Source: a candidate division NPL-UPA2 bacterium (lineage in GTDB: Bacteria > Bacillota > UBA994). Taken from it: a stretch of 8,835 bases of DNA. Location: assembly GCA_018725205.1 (NCBI GenBank), contig QLUB01000080.1, forward strand, positions 1-8,835, read 5' to 3'. The position numbers and the translations under genes were made by a program. Under the pieces are notes generated by a model, which was not told the origin of the DNA, ran no database searches, and saw only the letters and a list, made by a program, of their open reading frames with translations. Shown one piece after another: positions 1 to 6,086 of the stretch (position 1 is its first letter; each line of letters starts with the position of its first letter).

Positions 1-32
1 GCTGCTAGGCATTGTGGCTCGGCAGGCAAGCA

Positions 33-65
33 AAAGGCTACCTCCAATGTCAAGGGGTAGCCTTT
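33..65 (-). terminator. Hairpin terminator behind the TM1266-like gene
   Basis: A perfect 10-bp inverted repeat (AAAGGCTACC at 33–42, GGTAGCCTTT at 56–65) can be extended by a T-G and a C-G pair to leave a loop of about 9 bases. Read on the minus strand, the stem ends in TTTT followed by GCTTGC, a modest U-tract, so it fits a rho-independent terminator for the regulator gene that ends at 97. On the plus strand it is followed by only three Ts, so it could also work weakly for a gene arriving from the left. Bases 1–32 are too short to assign. Confidence 0.6.
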
Positions 66-71
66 AGCCTA

Positions 72-109
72 GCGCCAGCAACTGTATCTATCACAGCTAG
101 TGCTGGCGC
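72..109 (-). repeat. Second inverted repeat overlapping the regulator stop codon
   Basis: GCGCCAGCA (72–80) and TGCTGGCGC (101–109) form a perfect 9-bp stem. The 20-base interior holds a further short CTGT/ACAG pairing (82–85 with 93–96) and the TAG stop (97–99) of the TM1266-like gene. It lies immediately before the terminator hairpin at 33–65 in the minus direction. It may be a 3'-end stabilising structure or the first half of a double terminator; it has no T-run of its own. Confidence 0.45.
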
Positions 110-351
110 GTAACCTGCATGTGATTTAGGGAGAGAGCCGGGATTTGTTCAAGCCGCTGGATTAATTGGCGGCTTGTTTCTTCGTCGCATTCCATCACTA
201 GCGTGATCAGACCGTGGTTTTCATCATGTGCGGGGATGCCAAACCTGCCCAACACGCACCTCCCAAAATCGCTCAGTATTCGCTGGACATCGGGGGCGTG
301 CTCTGCGCGTTGGTCGACGAGGAGGCCTACGATGCTAATTTCCTTTTTCAC
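97..351 (-). CDS. TM1266-type putative iron-only hydrogenase system regulator
   Basis: This 84-residue protein resembles the short ACT-like TM1266 family, whose genes are usually found beside [FeFe]-hydrogenase maturation genes (hydE, hydF, hydG) in anaerobes. The family name 'hydrogenase system regulator' rests on that association, not on a worked-out mechanism. Visible features are the N-terminal beta-strand ISIVGLLVDQR (residues 5–15), the conserved GRFGIP turn (35–40), a strand GLITLVMEC (47–55) and a final helix plus strand (EETSRQLIQRLEQIPALSL), giving a beta-alpha-beta order like an ACT/ferredoxin-like fold. The start is GTG (349–351), preceded by AAGGAG with 9 bases between. The gene is divergent from the SASP gene and ends at tandem hairpins, so it looks monocistronic. 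No hydrogenase gene is present in the window. Its length matches the family. Confidence 0.75.
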   Translation of the reverse strand: MKKEISIVGLLVDQRAEHAPDVQRILSDFGRCVLGRFGIPAHDENHGLITLVMECDEETSRQLIQRLEQIPALSLNHMQVTRQH

Positions 352-400
352 GGCTTACCTCTCCTTGCGTAGTTCACCCCAGTTTGTCCAAGCAAGAGCC

Positions 401-430
401 TGGTTATACAGGGGGTGTTCGTCCATACTA
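401..430 (+). promoter_or_regulatory. Possible sigma-G promoter for the SASP gene
   Basis: CATACTA (424–430) is an exact match to the favoured sigma-G -10 element. A weaker -35 candidate, TGGTTA (401–406), lies 17 bases upstream and shares four of six bases with TGAATA. Alpha/beta SASP genes are sigma-G targets in Bacillus, which makes the location meaningful. The expected transcription start (about 437) would fall almost on the SD, giving an unusually short leader of about 16 bases. That is the main doubt. Confidence 0.45.
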
Positions 431-437
431 CGCCTAA

Positions 438-446
438 GGGGAGGTG
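438..446 (+). promoter_or_regulatory. Ribosome binding site that sets the SASP start
   Basis: GGGGAGGTG sits 6 bases before the ATG at 453. The in-frame GTG at 444 is inside this site and cannot be the start it serves, so the protein begins at 453 and not at 444. Confidence 0.75.
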
Positions 447-452
447 AGGCAA

Positions 453-626
453 ATGAAATCCACGCGGCCCAAGCTCAAACTTGAAATTGCAGAGGAGATA
501 GGTCTGTTGCCAAGAGTGAGGGAGGTAGGGTGGGCGGGACTCAGCGCGGAGGAAGCAGGGTATCTCGGCGGAGTAATGAGTAGGCGCCTGCGACAACAGG
601 GGCTAAAAAAGAGTGACCTCTTGTAA
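453..626 (+). CDS. Small acid-soluble spore protein, alpha/beta type
   Basis: The 57-residue product has the two conserved blocks of alpha/beta-type SASPs, which coat and protect DNA in the dormant spore and are degraded at germination by the protease GPR. The first block, LKLEIAEEIGL (8–18), contains the Glu-Ile-Ala-Glu-Glu sequence that resembles the GPR cleavage site (cut expected between E11 and I12). The second, GWAGLSAEEAGYLGGVMSRRL (26–46), matches the C-terminal DNA-binding helix region with its Gly-Gly. The GW-x-G-(I/L)-x-(A/S) variant recalls the SspF-like branch more than the major SspA/B proteins. The C-terminal tail is short and basic. The start at ATG 453 is fixed by the SD. A sigma-G-like -10 box lies just upstream. 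It converges on the DUF401 gene, with only 9 bases between the two stop codons. Confidence 0.85.
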   Translation: MKSTRPKLKLEIAEEIGLLPRVREVGWAGLSAEEAGYLGGVMSRRLRQQGLKKSDLL

Positions 627-640
627 CGCGTGGCGTTACA
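609..640 (-). terminator. Compact palindrome spanning both stop codons, possible terminator
   Basis: TGTAACGC (622–629) and GCGTTACA (633–640) form a perfect 8-bp stem with a 3-base loop. It contains the TAA of the SASP gene (624–626) and the TAA of the DUF401 gene (636–638). On the minus strand it is followed at once by a small AAGAG/CTCTT hairpin (609–613 with 618–622) that runs into six Ts (605–610). Together these could end minus-strand transcription. On the plus strand there is no T-run. Folding or transcript-end data would be needed to decide which hairpin matters. Confidence 0.45.
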
Positions 641-1838
641 TCACAGTCCCGAGCACTACTAGCATCGTGATTACGGCGGCTGCGGGCCACCGATACTCGC
701 GGTAGAGAGGCACGACCTGACACTTAAAGTGGGTGATAGTAGCCACTTGGCAGAGATGCAGCGGCGAAGCGAAATAGCCAATAAAGGACGACGTGTAAGC
801 TATAACGGTACCGAAGAGCATGGTATCGGTAGCCTGCATTGCCGGGAGTAAGAGCGGCAGCGTGAGCCCGAGGGCGGAAGTATTAGAGGCGGAAACCAAA
901 CCGGCACAAAAGGGAAGCACAACATAGAGAACTGACACAGGCAGACCGGTCGCCAACAGACGACTGATCAGAATCGACAAGGCTTCTACCTGGCCGATAA
1001 CCCCCTGAAAAATCACGATGCCTACTCCCGCCGCGATTATATGGATGTTAAGGCCGCGATAAAGCATTTGCGGCCAGTCTTTTGCCTGCGTATCTCCGAA
1101 CAAAAGCGCCAGTACTAGGCCGCCGAGCAAAGCCACAGGGAACGACAGACCGGCGGCCACAGTAAGGGCAAGGCTTACCCAAATGGGGCTGGTATATTGC
1201 AGCAGTAAGAGAAAGTCGCGGCGCGTAGGAGGAGGACAGTTTGGAGTTCTGTCAGGTATGCCGCGCAGATAGACAAAGTATCCTGCGGCAAGGGACACTA
1301 TCGTCAGCGGTAATTGCCAAAGCAAAAGTCGCGACAGTGGCAGGCCAGTTAAGCTTGTGATCAGGATGAAGCCGGGAATGAGCGGGTACACAAAGTACCA
1401 GCCATGGCGAAACAGAAGGTTAATCGCAGCCATGCGGGCCGGGGGAAGTTCTAGCTCCTGGCCTAACTTCTCTACTGTAGGCGCAGACATAATAGCTCCT
1501 CCCGTAACGAGCAGAGTGCCAATCAGGGAGGGCACCAACATGATGGTGAGCTTAGTGCTGCGAAGCGCCACTTGCAGGAGCGCCACCATCTTAGACAGCA
1601 CTTGGCCCTCTTGCATTACCGCGCCTAGAAGGCTAATTAACCCCAGCGTCAGGATGAGGTTAACCGAGTTGGGGCTTCCTAAGGACTTAACTGCGGTGCC
1701 AAGCAGCGCGAAAACTCCTTGCCCTGAGCTTAGTCCCACAATAACTGCGCCAACGATTAAAGCGAGCCCTACTTGTACCTTGCGCTGTACCAATAGCACT
1801 ATAACCACAAAGGCTGCCACCATGCCGAACACGGCCAT
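636..1838 (-). CDS. DUF401 family integral membrane protein
   Basis: This is a very hydrophobic 400-residue protein with about ten predicted membrane segments, resembling the DUF401 family, a group of uncharacterised membrane proteins placed near ion-transporter-like carriers. Recognisable pieces are GGAIMSAP (113–120), the NLLFRHGWYFVYPLIPG stretch (140–156), and SPLHLC (358–363) near the C-terminus, which is characteristic of the family. Substrate and direction of transport are unknown. The reading frame extends 11 codons further upstream to an ATG at 1871, but that codon has no SD. The ATG at 1836–1838 has AAGAGGGG (1848–1855) 9 bases before it and starts directly with a membrane helix (MAVFGMVAAFVVIVLLV), so I chose it. 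The SleB-type frame upstream overlaps its 5' end by about 150 bases in another frame. Confidence 0.8.
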   Translation of the reverse strand: MAVFGMVAAFVVIVLLVQRKVQVGLALIVGAVIVGLSSGQGVFALLGTAVKSLGSPNSVNLILTLGLISLLGAVMQEGQVLSKMVALLQVALRSTKLTIMLVPSLIGTLLVTGGAIMSAPTVEKLGQELELPPARMAAINLLFRHGWYFVYPLIPGFILITSLTGLPLSRLLLWQLPLTIVSLAAGYFVYLRGIPDRTPNCPPPTRRDFLLLLQYTSPIWVSLALTVAAGLSFPVALLGGLVLALLFGDTQAKDWPQMLYRGLNIHIIAAGVGIVIFQGVIGQVEALSILISRLLATGLPVSVLYVVLPFCAGLVSASNTSALGLTLPLLLPAMQATDTMLFGTVIAYTSSFIGYFASPLHLCQVATITHFKCQVVPLYREYRWPAAAVITMLVVLGTVM

Positions 1839-1847
1839 TTGCGTCAT

Positions 1848-1855
1848 CCCCTCTT
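1848..1855 (-). promoter_or_regulatory. Ribosome binding site that sets the DUF401 start
   Basis: On the minus strand AAGAGGGG lies 9 bases before the ATG at 1836–1838. It directly abuts another in-frame ATG (1845–1847), which is too close to be used. The farther ATG at 1869–1871 has no complementary sequence in front of it. Confidence 0.65.
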
Positions 1856-1869
1856 GACTTATATGCACC

Positions 1870-1875
1870 ATTATA
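1870..1875 (-). promoter_or_regulatory. Perfect TATAAT, possible -10 for the DUF401 gene
   Basis: A consensus -10 hexamer lies 15 bases before the DUF401 SD on the minus strand. No recognisable -35 is found at 16–19 bases spacing, where the sequence is GC-rich, so this is only a weak candidate. It sits inside the non-homologous C-terminal extension of the SleB-type frame, which suggests that stretch was once ordinary intergenic DNA of the DUF401 gene. Confidence 0.25.
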
Positions 1876-2426
1876 CAGCAAACAGATGAGGCGCGGGGAA
1901 AACACCGCCCCGTTCGTGGGGTCTTGCCCGGCTAGGGCAGCATCTAACGCGCGGTAGGCGTTTGACCCTGCGGGTTTGTAGGCCCACCCATTAAGAATCG
2001 GCTCAAACTGAAATGGCTGATACATTACGCCACGCAAGGTGTTAGGGAAGCGCGAGTCACGTATGCGGTTAAATACAACAGCTGCTACCGCCACTTGTCC
2101 TTTAAAGGGTTCGCCTTGCGCCTCGGCATGGATCAGTTTGGCAAGTGCCTCCCGTTCGCTTGGCGAAAGCGTGACACGCTGCAGGGCGCGAGCTCCACTA
2201 GTCAGTTGCAGGGCGCGGCCCGCTACAATCTTGTCACTGCGCAAGTTGTTCAGTGACTTTAGTGCTGCCACGCTCGTATTGTAGCGTCGCGCGATGGAGG
2301 TAAGAGTGTCCCCCCACTGAATGCGGTGTATGGCTGTCTGTGTGGGGGAGGCAGGGGGTGAGGCGACAGCAGGCAGAGCGACTAACATGCTAACAACTAG
2401 CACCAACACGAAAGACAATTGACGTT

Positions 2427-2455
2427 TGTATACTAAGATGACGGCAAGGCGTCAA
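2427..2455 (-). promoter_or_regulatory. Sigma-A-like promoter before the SleB-type gene
   Basis: On the minus strand TTGACG (2450–2455) and TATACA (2427–2432) are separated by exactly 17 bases, matching five and four of the six consensus positions. The predicted transcription start (about 2420) falls one or two bases before the TTG start codon, so the message would be nearly leaderless. A CATCTTA heptamer (2434–2440) in the spacer also fits the loose sigma-G -10 pattern CATNNTA, but no -35 accompanies it. Confidence 0.45.
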
Positions 2456-2480
2456 ACTGTAAATAATGCCAAGCGACCAA

Positions 2481-2553
2481 AAGAAGCAGTGTGTGAAGCA
2501 AAAGGCTCCGTCCCTTCTGCTTCTTGAGGCAGGGAAAGAGGCTTCGGACGGAG
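2481..2553 (+). promoter_or_regulatory. Possible pseudoknot-forming dnaE leader
   Basis: Two perfect complementary pairs interlock here: AAGAAGCAG (2481–2489) with CTGCTTCTT (2517–2525), 9 bp, and CTCCGTCC (2506–2513) with GGACGGAG (2546–2553), 8 bp. The arm order A-B-A'-B' is that of an H-type pseudoknot, with connecting stretches of 16, 3 and 20 bases. The alternative is two mutually exclusive hairpins. The element ends 27 bases before the dnaE SD. It matches no riboswitch or T-box that I recognise. I found no convincing promoter for dnaE in 2419–2480. The rest of the 2419–2593 interval shows nothing else I can name. Confidence 0.35.
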
Positions 2554-2593
2554 AATTGATGCTCTGCCAGTTGGCGAGTCTGGAGGTTTCCGC

Positions 2594-5500
2594 ATGGATT
2601 TTGTCCATCTTCATGTCCACTCAGAATATAGTTTGCTCGATGGTTTTGCTAAGATCGACGAAGTCATTAAGCACGTTAAATCGCTCGGGCAAAAGGCGCT
2701 CGCCATTACGGACCACGGCAATATGCATGGTGTCGTAGAATTCTATAAGGCGGCGCAGCAGGAAGGAATCAAGCCTATTATTGGGTGCGAGGTGTATATG
2801 GCGACTCGCACTCGTTTCGACCGTGAGCCAAATCTTGATGCCGACTCTTACCACCTAGTGCTGTTAGCTATGAACGACATCGGTTATAAAAACCTTATCC
2901 GCCTAGTGAGCGCCGCTTTTACCGAGGGGTTCTACTACCGCCCTCGCCTAGACTGGAGGTTGCTCGAGCAACACAGCGAAGGGCTTATCGCCTTAAGTGC
3001 GTGTTTAAGCGGCGAAGTGTCACGGTGCCTACTGCGTAACGACCCTGACGGAGCGAGGGATGTGGCGGCGCGCTTCGCCCGTGTGTTCCCCGGGCGTTTC
3101 TACCTAGAGCTGCAGGAGCACCTCTTGCCGGAACAGCAAGCCGTAAACGTAGCTTTAGTTAAGATGTCAGAAGACCTGAAGCTGCCCCTAGTGCTTACTA
3201 ACGACGTGCACTATGTCAAACGCGAAGACCACAAGGCACATGACGTGCTACTCTGCGTGCAAACCGGGAAAATTACTACTGACCCAAACCGCATGCGCTT
3301 TGTGCAGCAATTCCATGCAACTTCCGCAGAAGAGCTGGTCGCGCGCATGCCGTATATTGCGACTTCAGTGCTGCATGAGGCTATTGCCAATACAGCGCGT
3401 ATCGCAGAGCGCTGCCACTTAGAGTTTGACTTTGAAAAGCGCTATCTTCCCCGCTTTGAAATTCCAACCGGGCACACCGAGCAGAGCTATCTGGAGCAGC
3501 TCTGCCGCGAGCGGCTGATTTGGCGTTATCCAAATCCGAGCGACGCAGTGCGCGAACGACTGGAATACGAGCTTAGTGTGTTTGGCGAGGCGGGCTTTGC
3601 AGGCTATATGCTGATTACGCAGGACTTTACAAGCTTCGCGCGGGAACGTGGCATTCCTGTGGGTCCCGGCCGCGGCTCTGCCGTAGGCTCACTCGTGGCG
3701 TACGTGCTGGGAATAACCGACCTTGACCCGCTGCCGTTGAACTTGCTCTTTGAGCGCTTTCTCCACCTTGAACGCGTGTCTATGCCAGATATTGATATTG
3801 ACTTCTGCTATGAACGGCGGGACGAAGTTATTCAGTATGTAACTGAGAAGTACGGCCAAGCAAACGTTTGTCAGATCGTTACTTTCGGTACGATGGGAGC
3901 GCGGGCAGCGGTGCGTGACGTAGCACGTGCGCTAGCCATACCATTGTCTGAAGCTGACCGCATTGCCAAACTGGTTCCAGAGACACTAAATATTAAGTTG
4001 CGCGAAGCGCTTAAGGAGTCCCCTGACCTGCTTGGGCTCTATCAAAGCGACGAACGAGTCAAAGAGCTCCTCGACATTGCTGAAGCGCTCGAGGGCATGC
4101 CCCGGCACACGTCGGTACATGCGGCGGGCGTAGTGATTACGCCGGAGCCGTTAGTGAATCTAATCCCCCTAGCCAAGTCCGGTCAGACTGTGATTACGCA
4201 GTTTGACATGAACACCGTGCAGGAACTTGGCTTGTTAAAGATTGATTTCCTCGGGCTCCGTACGCTTACCGTGATCAAAGACTGCATTGCTAACGTAAGA
4301 TCAAGCCGTGGGATGACCCTCGACTTTGACGCCCTAGGGTATGACGATGCAGCCACTTACTCGATGTTGGCTAAAGGGGACTCTTTGGGTGTCTTTCAAC
4401 TTGAAGGTGGCGGCATGCGAAACTTCTTCGCGAAGCTTCGCCCGACTTGCTTCGAAGACATAGTCGCCGGCATATCTCTGTTTCGCCCCGGCCCAATGGA
4501 TCAAATCCCGCGTTACATCGCGAACCGTGAACACCCCGAGGACATACAATACGCTGACCCTCGCCTAGAACCTATCCTTAAAGTTACGTACGGCTGTCTT
4601 GTCTACCAAGAACAGGTACAGCAAATTGTGCAGGCGCTGGCAGGGTATTCCTTGGGCCGCGCTGACATCGTGCGGCGAGCGATGGCCAAAAAGAAGCCCG
4701 AAGTTATGGTGGAGGAGCGGCAATACTTTCTGCATGGCCTAGTTGACGGACAGGGCAATCGCGTCGTGCCCGGAGCGTTGGCCCTAGGCGTGCCTCTGCC
4801 TGTAGCAAACAAAGTCTTTGACGAAATGGCCGAGTTTGCCAATTACGCCTTCAATAAGTCGCACGGCGCCGGATACGCTGTGCTAGCCTATCGCAGTGCC
4901 TACCTCAAATGTCACTACCCTGCGGAGTTTATGGCGGCGTTAATGACCTCTGTCGCGGGCACGGCCGACAAGCTTAAAGTGTATCTTGAAGAGTGCAGAC
5001 GCATAGGTATTGCTGTGGCACCGCCCGACATTAATGCCAGTGACGCTAACTTCACCGTTCAAGGCAACACGATCCGTTTTGGACTGCTAGCCATCAAGAA
5101 CGTGGGCGAAAAGGTGATTGAGCGCATAGTGGCAGAGCGGGTCGCGAAGCGTTTTGATTGTCTCTACGACTTCCAGAGCCGGCTAGACGAAGGCACTTTG
5201 AACCGCCGCGTGCTGGAGTCATTGATAAAAGCCGGTGCGCTGACTTCGCTTGGCTACAACAGGCGGGAGTTGCTGAGCATCATGGACGAGTGCGTGGAAA
5301 AGGCGGCAGAGGCGAGACGGGCGAGACAATCAGGGCAAATCTCCATGTTTGCGTTGCTTGACGGTCATGAGGGACACAGAGTAGAGGTGCGCCCAGCGGC
5401 CCTAAGTGAGCTCCCCATGAGTGAGCTCCTAGCGCAAGAGAAAGAACTGCTCGGCTTTTATGTCTCGGGGCATCCGCTAGACGCTTTTCGCGGCGCCATG

Positions 5501-6052
5501 AAGAAGTTTGGTGCCGCGCCGTCGAGCACAGTCAGCGACCTTCCGGATAAGGCAGAAGTGTCACTGGCGGGGATGGTCACCGATGTGCGCGTCGTGCTGA
5601 CGAAAAAGGGGCAGCGCATGGCCTTTGTCCAGATTGAAGACTTCGAGGGCGCAGTTGAGCTGGTCGTGTTTCCGAAAAGCTACGAGCAGTATGCTGAGAT
5701 TCTCAGCCCAAACGCCGTGCTGGGGGTAAAAGGGCAAGCCAGCCTGCGCGATGAGCGCGTAAGCGTGAGCGCCTCATCCCTGCATCCTCTTTCCCCAGAC
5801 AAAACACAAGACAAAGTGCCGCCGCTGCTCTCGCTGCGTGTGGAAGGAGCAGCGCGCGCACACCTCCTGGCTGTGCGGAACATTCTCAGGCGTCACCGAG
5901 GTGCCGTCCCTGTCTACCTAGAGCTCCTCGATGTAGACGCCACCGTGCGCGTGTCAGATAATCTGTTTGTTGACGGTTCGGCGGAACTGTGCCACGACTT
6001 AGAGCAGGTGTTAGGGCCGGGAAATGTACGGACTGCGCGGCGTGACAGGTGA
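2594..6052 (+). CDS. dnaE: DNA polymerase III alpha subunit DnaE
   Basis: This is a full-length C-family replicative polymerase (1152 residues, normal for DnaE). Domains in order are: PHP domain with intact metal-binding motifs (HLHVHSEYS from H5, TDHG from D40, NDVHYV around residue 205); palm with GPGRGS (357–362) and the PDIDIDF motif (398–404), whose D401 and D403 correspond to the catalytic aspartates, plus the third aspartate D551 in LLKIDFLGLR; the FNKSHGAGYAVLAY block of the fingers; a helix-hairpin-helix region (about 830–900); a beta-clamp binding peptide QISMF (915–919); and an OB fold (about 985–1030, VSLAGMVTDVRVV). No intein or Cys-rich PolC features are seen, so this is the DnaE type; in Bacillota a separate PolC is expected elsewhere. 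The ATG follows TGGAGGT with a 6-base gap. It heads a four-gene plus-strand cluster, the next gene starting 34 bases after its stop. Confidence 0.97.
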   Translation: MDFVHLHVHSEYSLLDGFAKIDEVIKHVKSLGQKALAITDHGNMHGVVEFYKAAQQEGIKPIIGCEVYMATRTRFDREPNLDADSYHLVLLAMNDIGYKNLIRLVSAAFTEGFYYRPRLDWRLLEQHSEGLIALSACLSGEVSRCLLRNDPDGARDVAARFARVFPGRFYLELQEHLLPEQQAVNVALVKMSEDLKLPLVLTNDVHYVKREDHKAHDVLLCVQTGKITTDPNRMRFVQQFHATSAEELVARMPYIATSVLHEAIANTARIAERCHLEFDFEKRYLPRFEIPTGHTEQSYLEQLCRERLIWRYPNPSDAVRERLEYELSVFGEAGFAGYMLITQDFTSFARERGIPVGPGRGSAVGSLVAYVLGITDLDPLPLNLLFERFLHLERVSMPDIDIDFCYERRDEVIQYVTEKYGQANVCQIVTFGTMGARAAVRDVARALAIPLSEADRIAKLVPETLNIKLREALKESPDLLGLYQSDERVKELLDIAEALEGMPRHTSVHAAGVVITPEPLVNLIPLAKSGQTVITQFDMNTVQELGLLKIDFLGLRTLTVIKDCIANVRSSRGMTLDFDALGYDDAATYSMLAKGDSLGVFQLEGGGMRNFFAKLRPTCFEDIVAGISLFRPGPMDQIPRYIANREHPEDIQYADPRLEPILKVTYGCLVYQEQVQQIVQALAGYSLGRADIVRRAMAKKKPEVMVEERQYFLHGLVDGQGNRVVPGALALGVPLPVANKVFDEMAEFANYAFNKSHGAGYAVLAYRSAYLKCHYPAEFMAALMTSVAGTADKLKVYLEECRRIGIAVAPPDINASDANFTVQGNTIRFGLLAIKNVGEKVIERIVAERVAKRFDCLYDFQSRLDEGTLNRRVLESLIKAGALTSLGYNRRELLSIMDECVEKAAEARRARQSGQISMFALLDGHEGHRVEVRPAALSELPMSELLAQEKELLGFYVSGHPLDAFRGAMKKFGAAPSSTVSDLPDKAEVSLAGMVTDVRVVLTKKGQRMAFVQIEDFEGAVELVVFPKSYEQYAEILSPNAVLGVKGQASLRDERVSVSASSLHPLSPDKTQDKVPPLLSLRVEGAARAHLLAVRNILRRHRGAVPVYLELLDVDATVRVSDNLFVDGSAELCHDLEQVLGPGNVRTARRDR

Positions 6053-6073
6053 ATATGTTAGAGAAGAAGATAG

Positions 6074-6080
6074 AGAGGAG
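6074..6080 (+). promoter_or_regulatory. Ribosome binding site that sets the pgpA start
   Basis: AGAGGAG lies 6 bases before the ATG at 6087. The longer in-frame start at 6024, inside the end of dnaE, has no SD of similar quality and would add 21 charged residues absent from the family. Confidence 0.75.
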
Positions 6081-6086
6081 ACCCGC

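Larger units (their letters stand above)
1687..2418 (-). pseudogene. LysM–SleB-type cell wall hydrolase, C-terminus lost (probably broken)
   Basis: The frame encodes 243 residues: a signal peptide (1–19, likely cleaved after AVA), a LysM domain that should bind peptidoglycan (about 31–72, HRIQWGDTLTSIARRY onward), and a Hydrolase_2 domain of the SleB/CwlJ type (about 84–173) with the catalytic Glu in HAEAQGE (E99) and the conserved GQVAVAAVVFNR and RFPNT blocks. SleB-type enzymes cut spore cortex peptidoglycan at germination; LysM-bearing relatives also act in vegetative or mother-cell walls. Similarity stops after F173 (bases 1900–1902), where family members continue with about 30 residues containing an Asn-Pro, a Trp and an Ile-Gly-x-His-x-Phe motif. 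Here 70 unrelated residues follow, mostly out of frame inside the DUF401 gene. The first usable start is a TTG with no SD, and the basic KRQ expected at the start of the signal peptide lies just before it. An intact gene with an atypical tail cannot be excluded. Confidence 0.6.

Noticed and set aside
1..32. 3' end of another gene at the left edge
   Set aside because: Two plus-strand frames are open, but 32–69 bases are too few to identify a product or choose a frame.
203..484. 93-codon plus-strand frame across the regulator gene and SASP start
   Set aside because: It is antisense to the TM1266-like gene and out of frame with the SASP gene, with no recognisable protein features.
1357..1857. 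166-codon open frame on the plus strand
   Set aside because: It lies wholly antisense to the DUF401 gene, and its Ser/Thr/Pro/Arg-rich composition is what the opposite strand of a hydrophobic protein gene gives. No SD or family match.
1908..1921. CCCC–GGGG hairpin as a terminator inside the SleB-type gene
   Set aside because: It coincides with codons for the conserved GQDPTNGA stretch, and the 4-bp stem has no adjacent T-run.
2419..2455. TTGACG/CGTCAA inverted repeat as an operator
   Set aside because: The 6-bp arms are 25 bases apart and do not extend. One arm is explained by the minus-strand -35 box.
2461..2593. T-box or known riboswitch before dnaE
   Set aside because: The conserved T-box AGGGUGGNACCGCG sequence is absent and no known riboswitch core is recognisable. 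Only the interlocked complementary arms are supported.
6024..6086. Upstream ATG start for the pgpA-like gene, overlapping dnaE
   Set aside because: The extra 21 residues are not family-like, and the strong SD serves the ATG at 6087.
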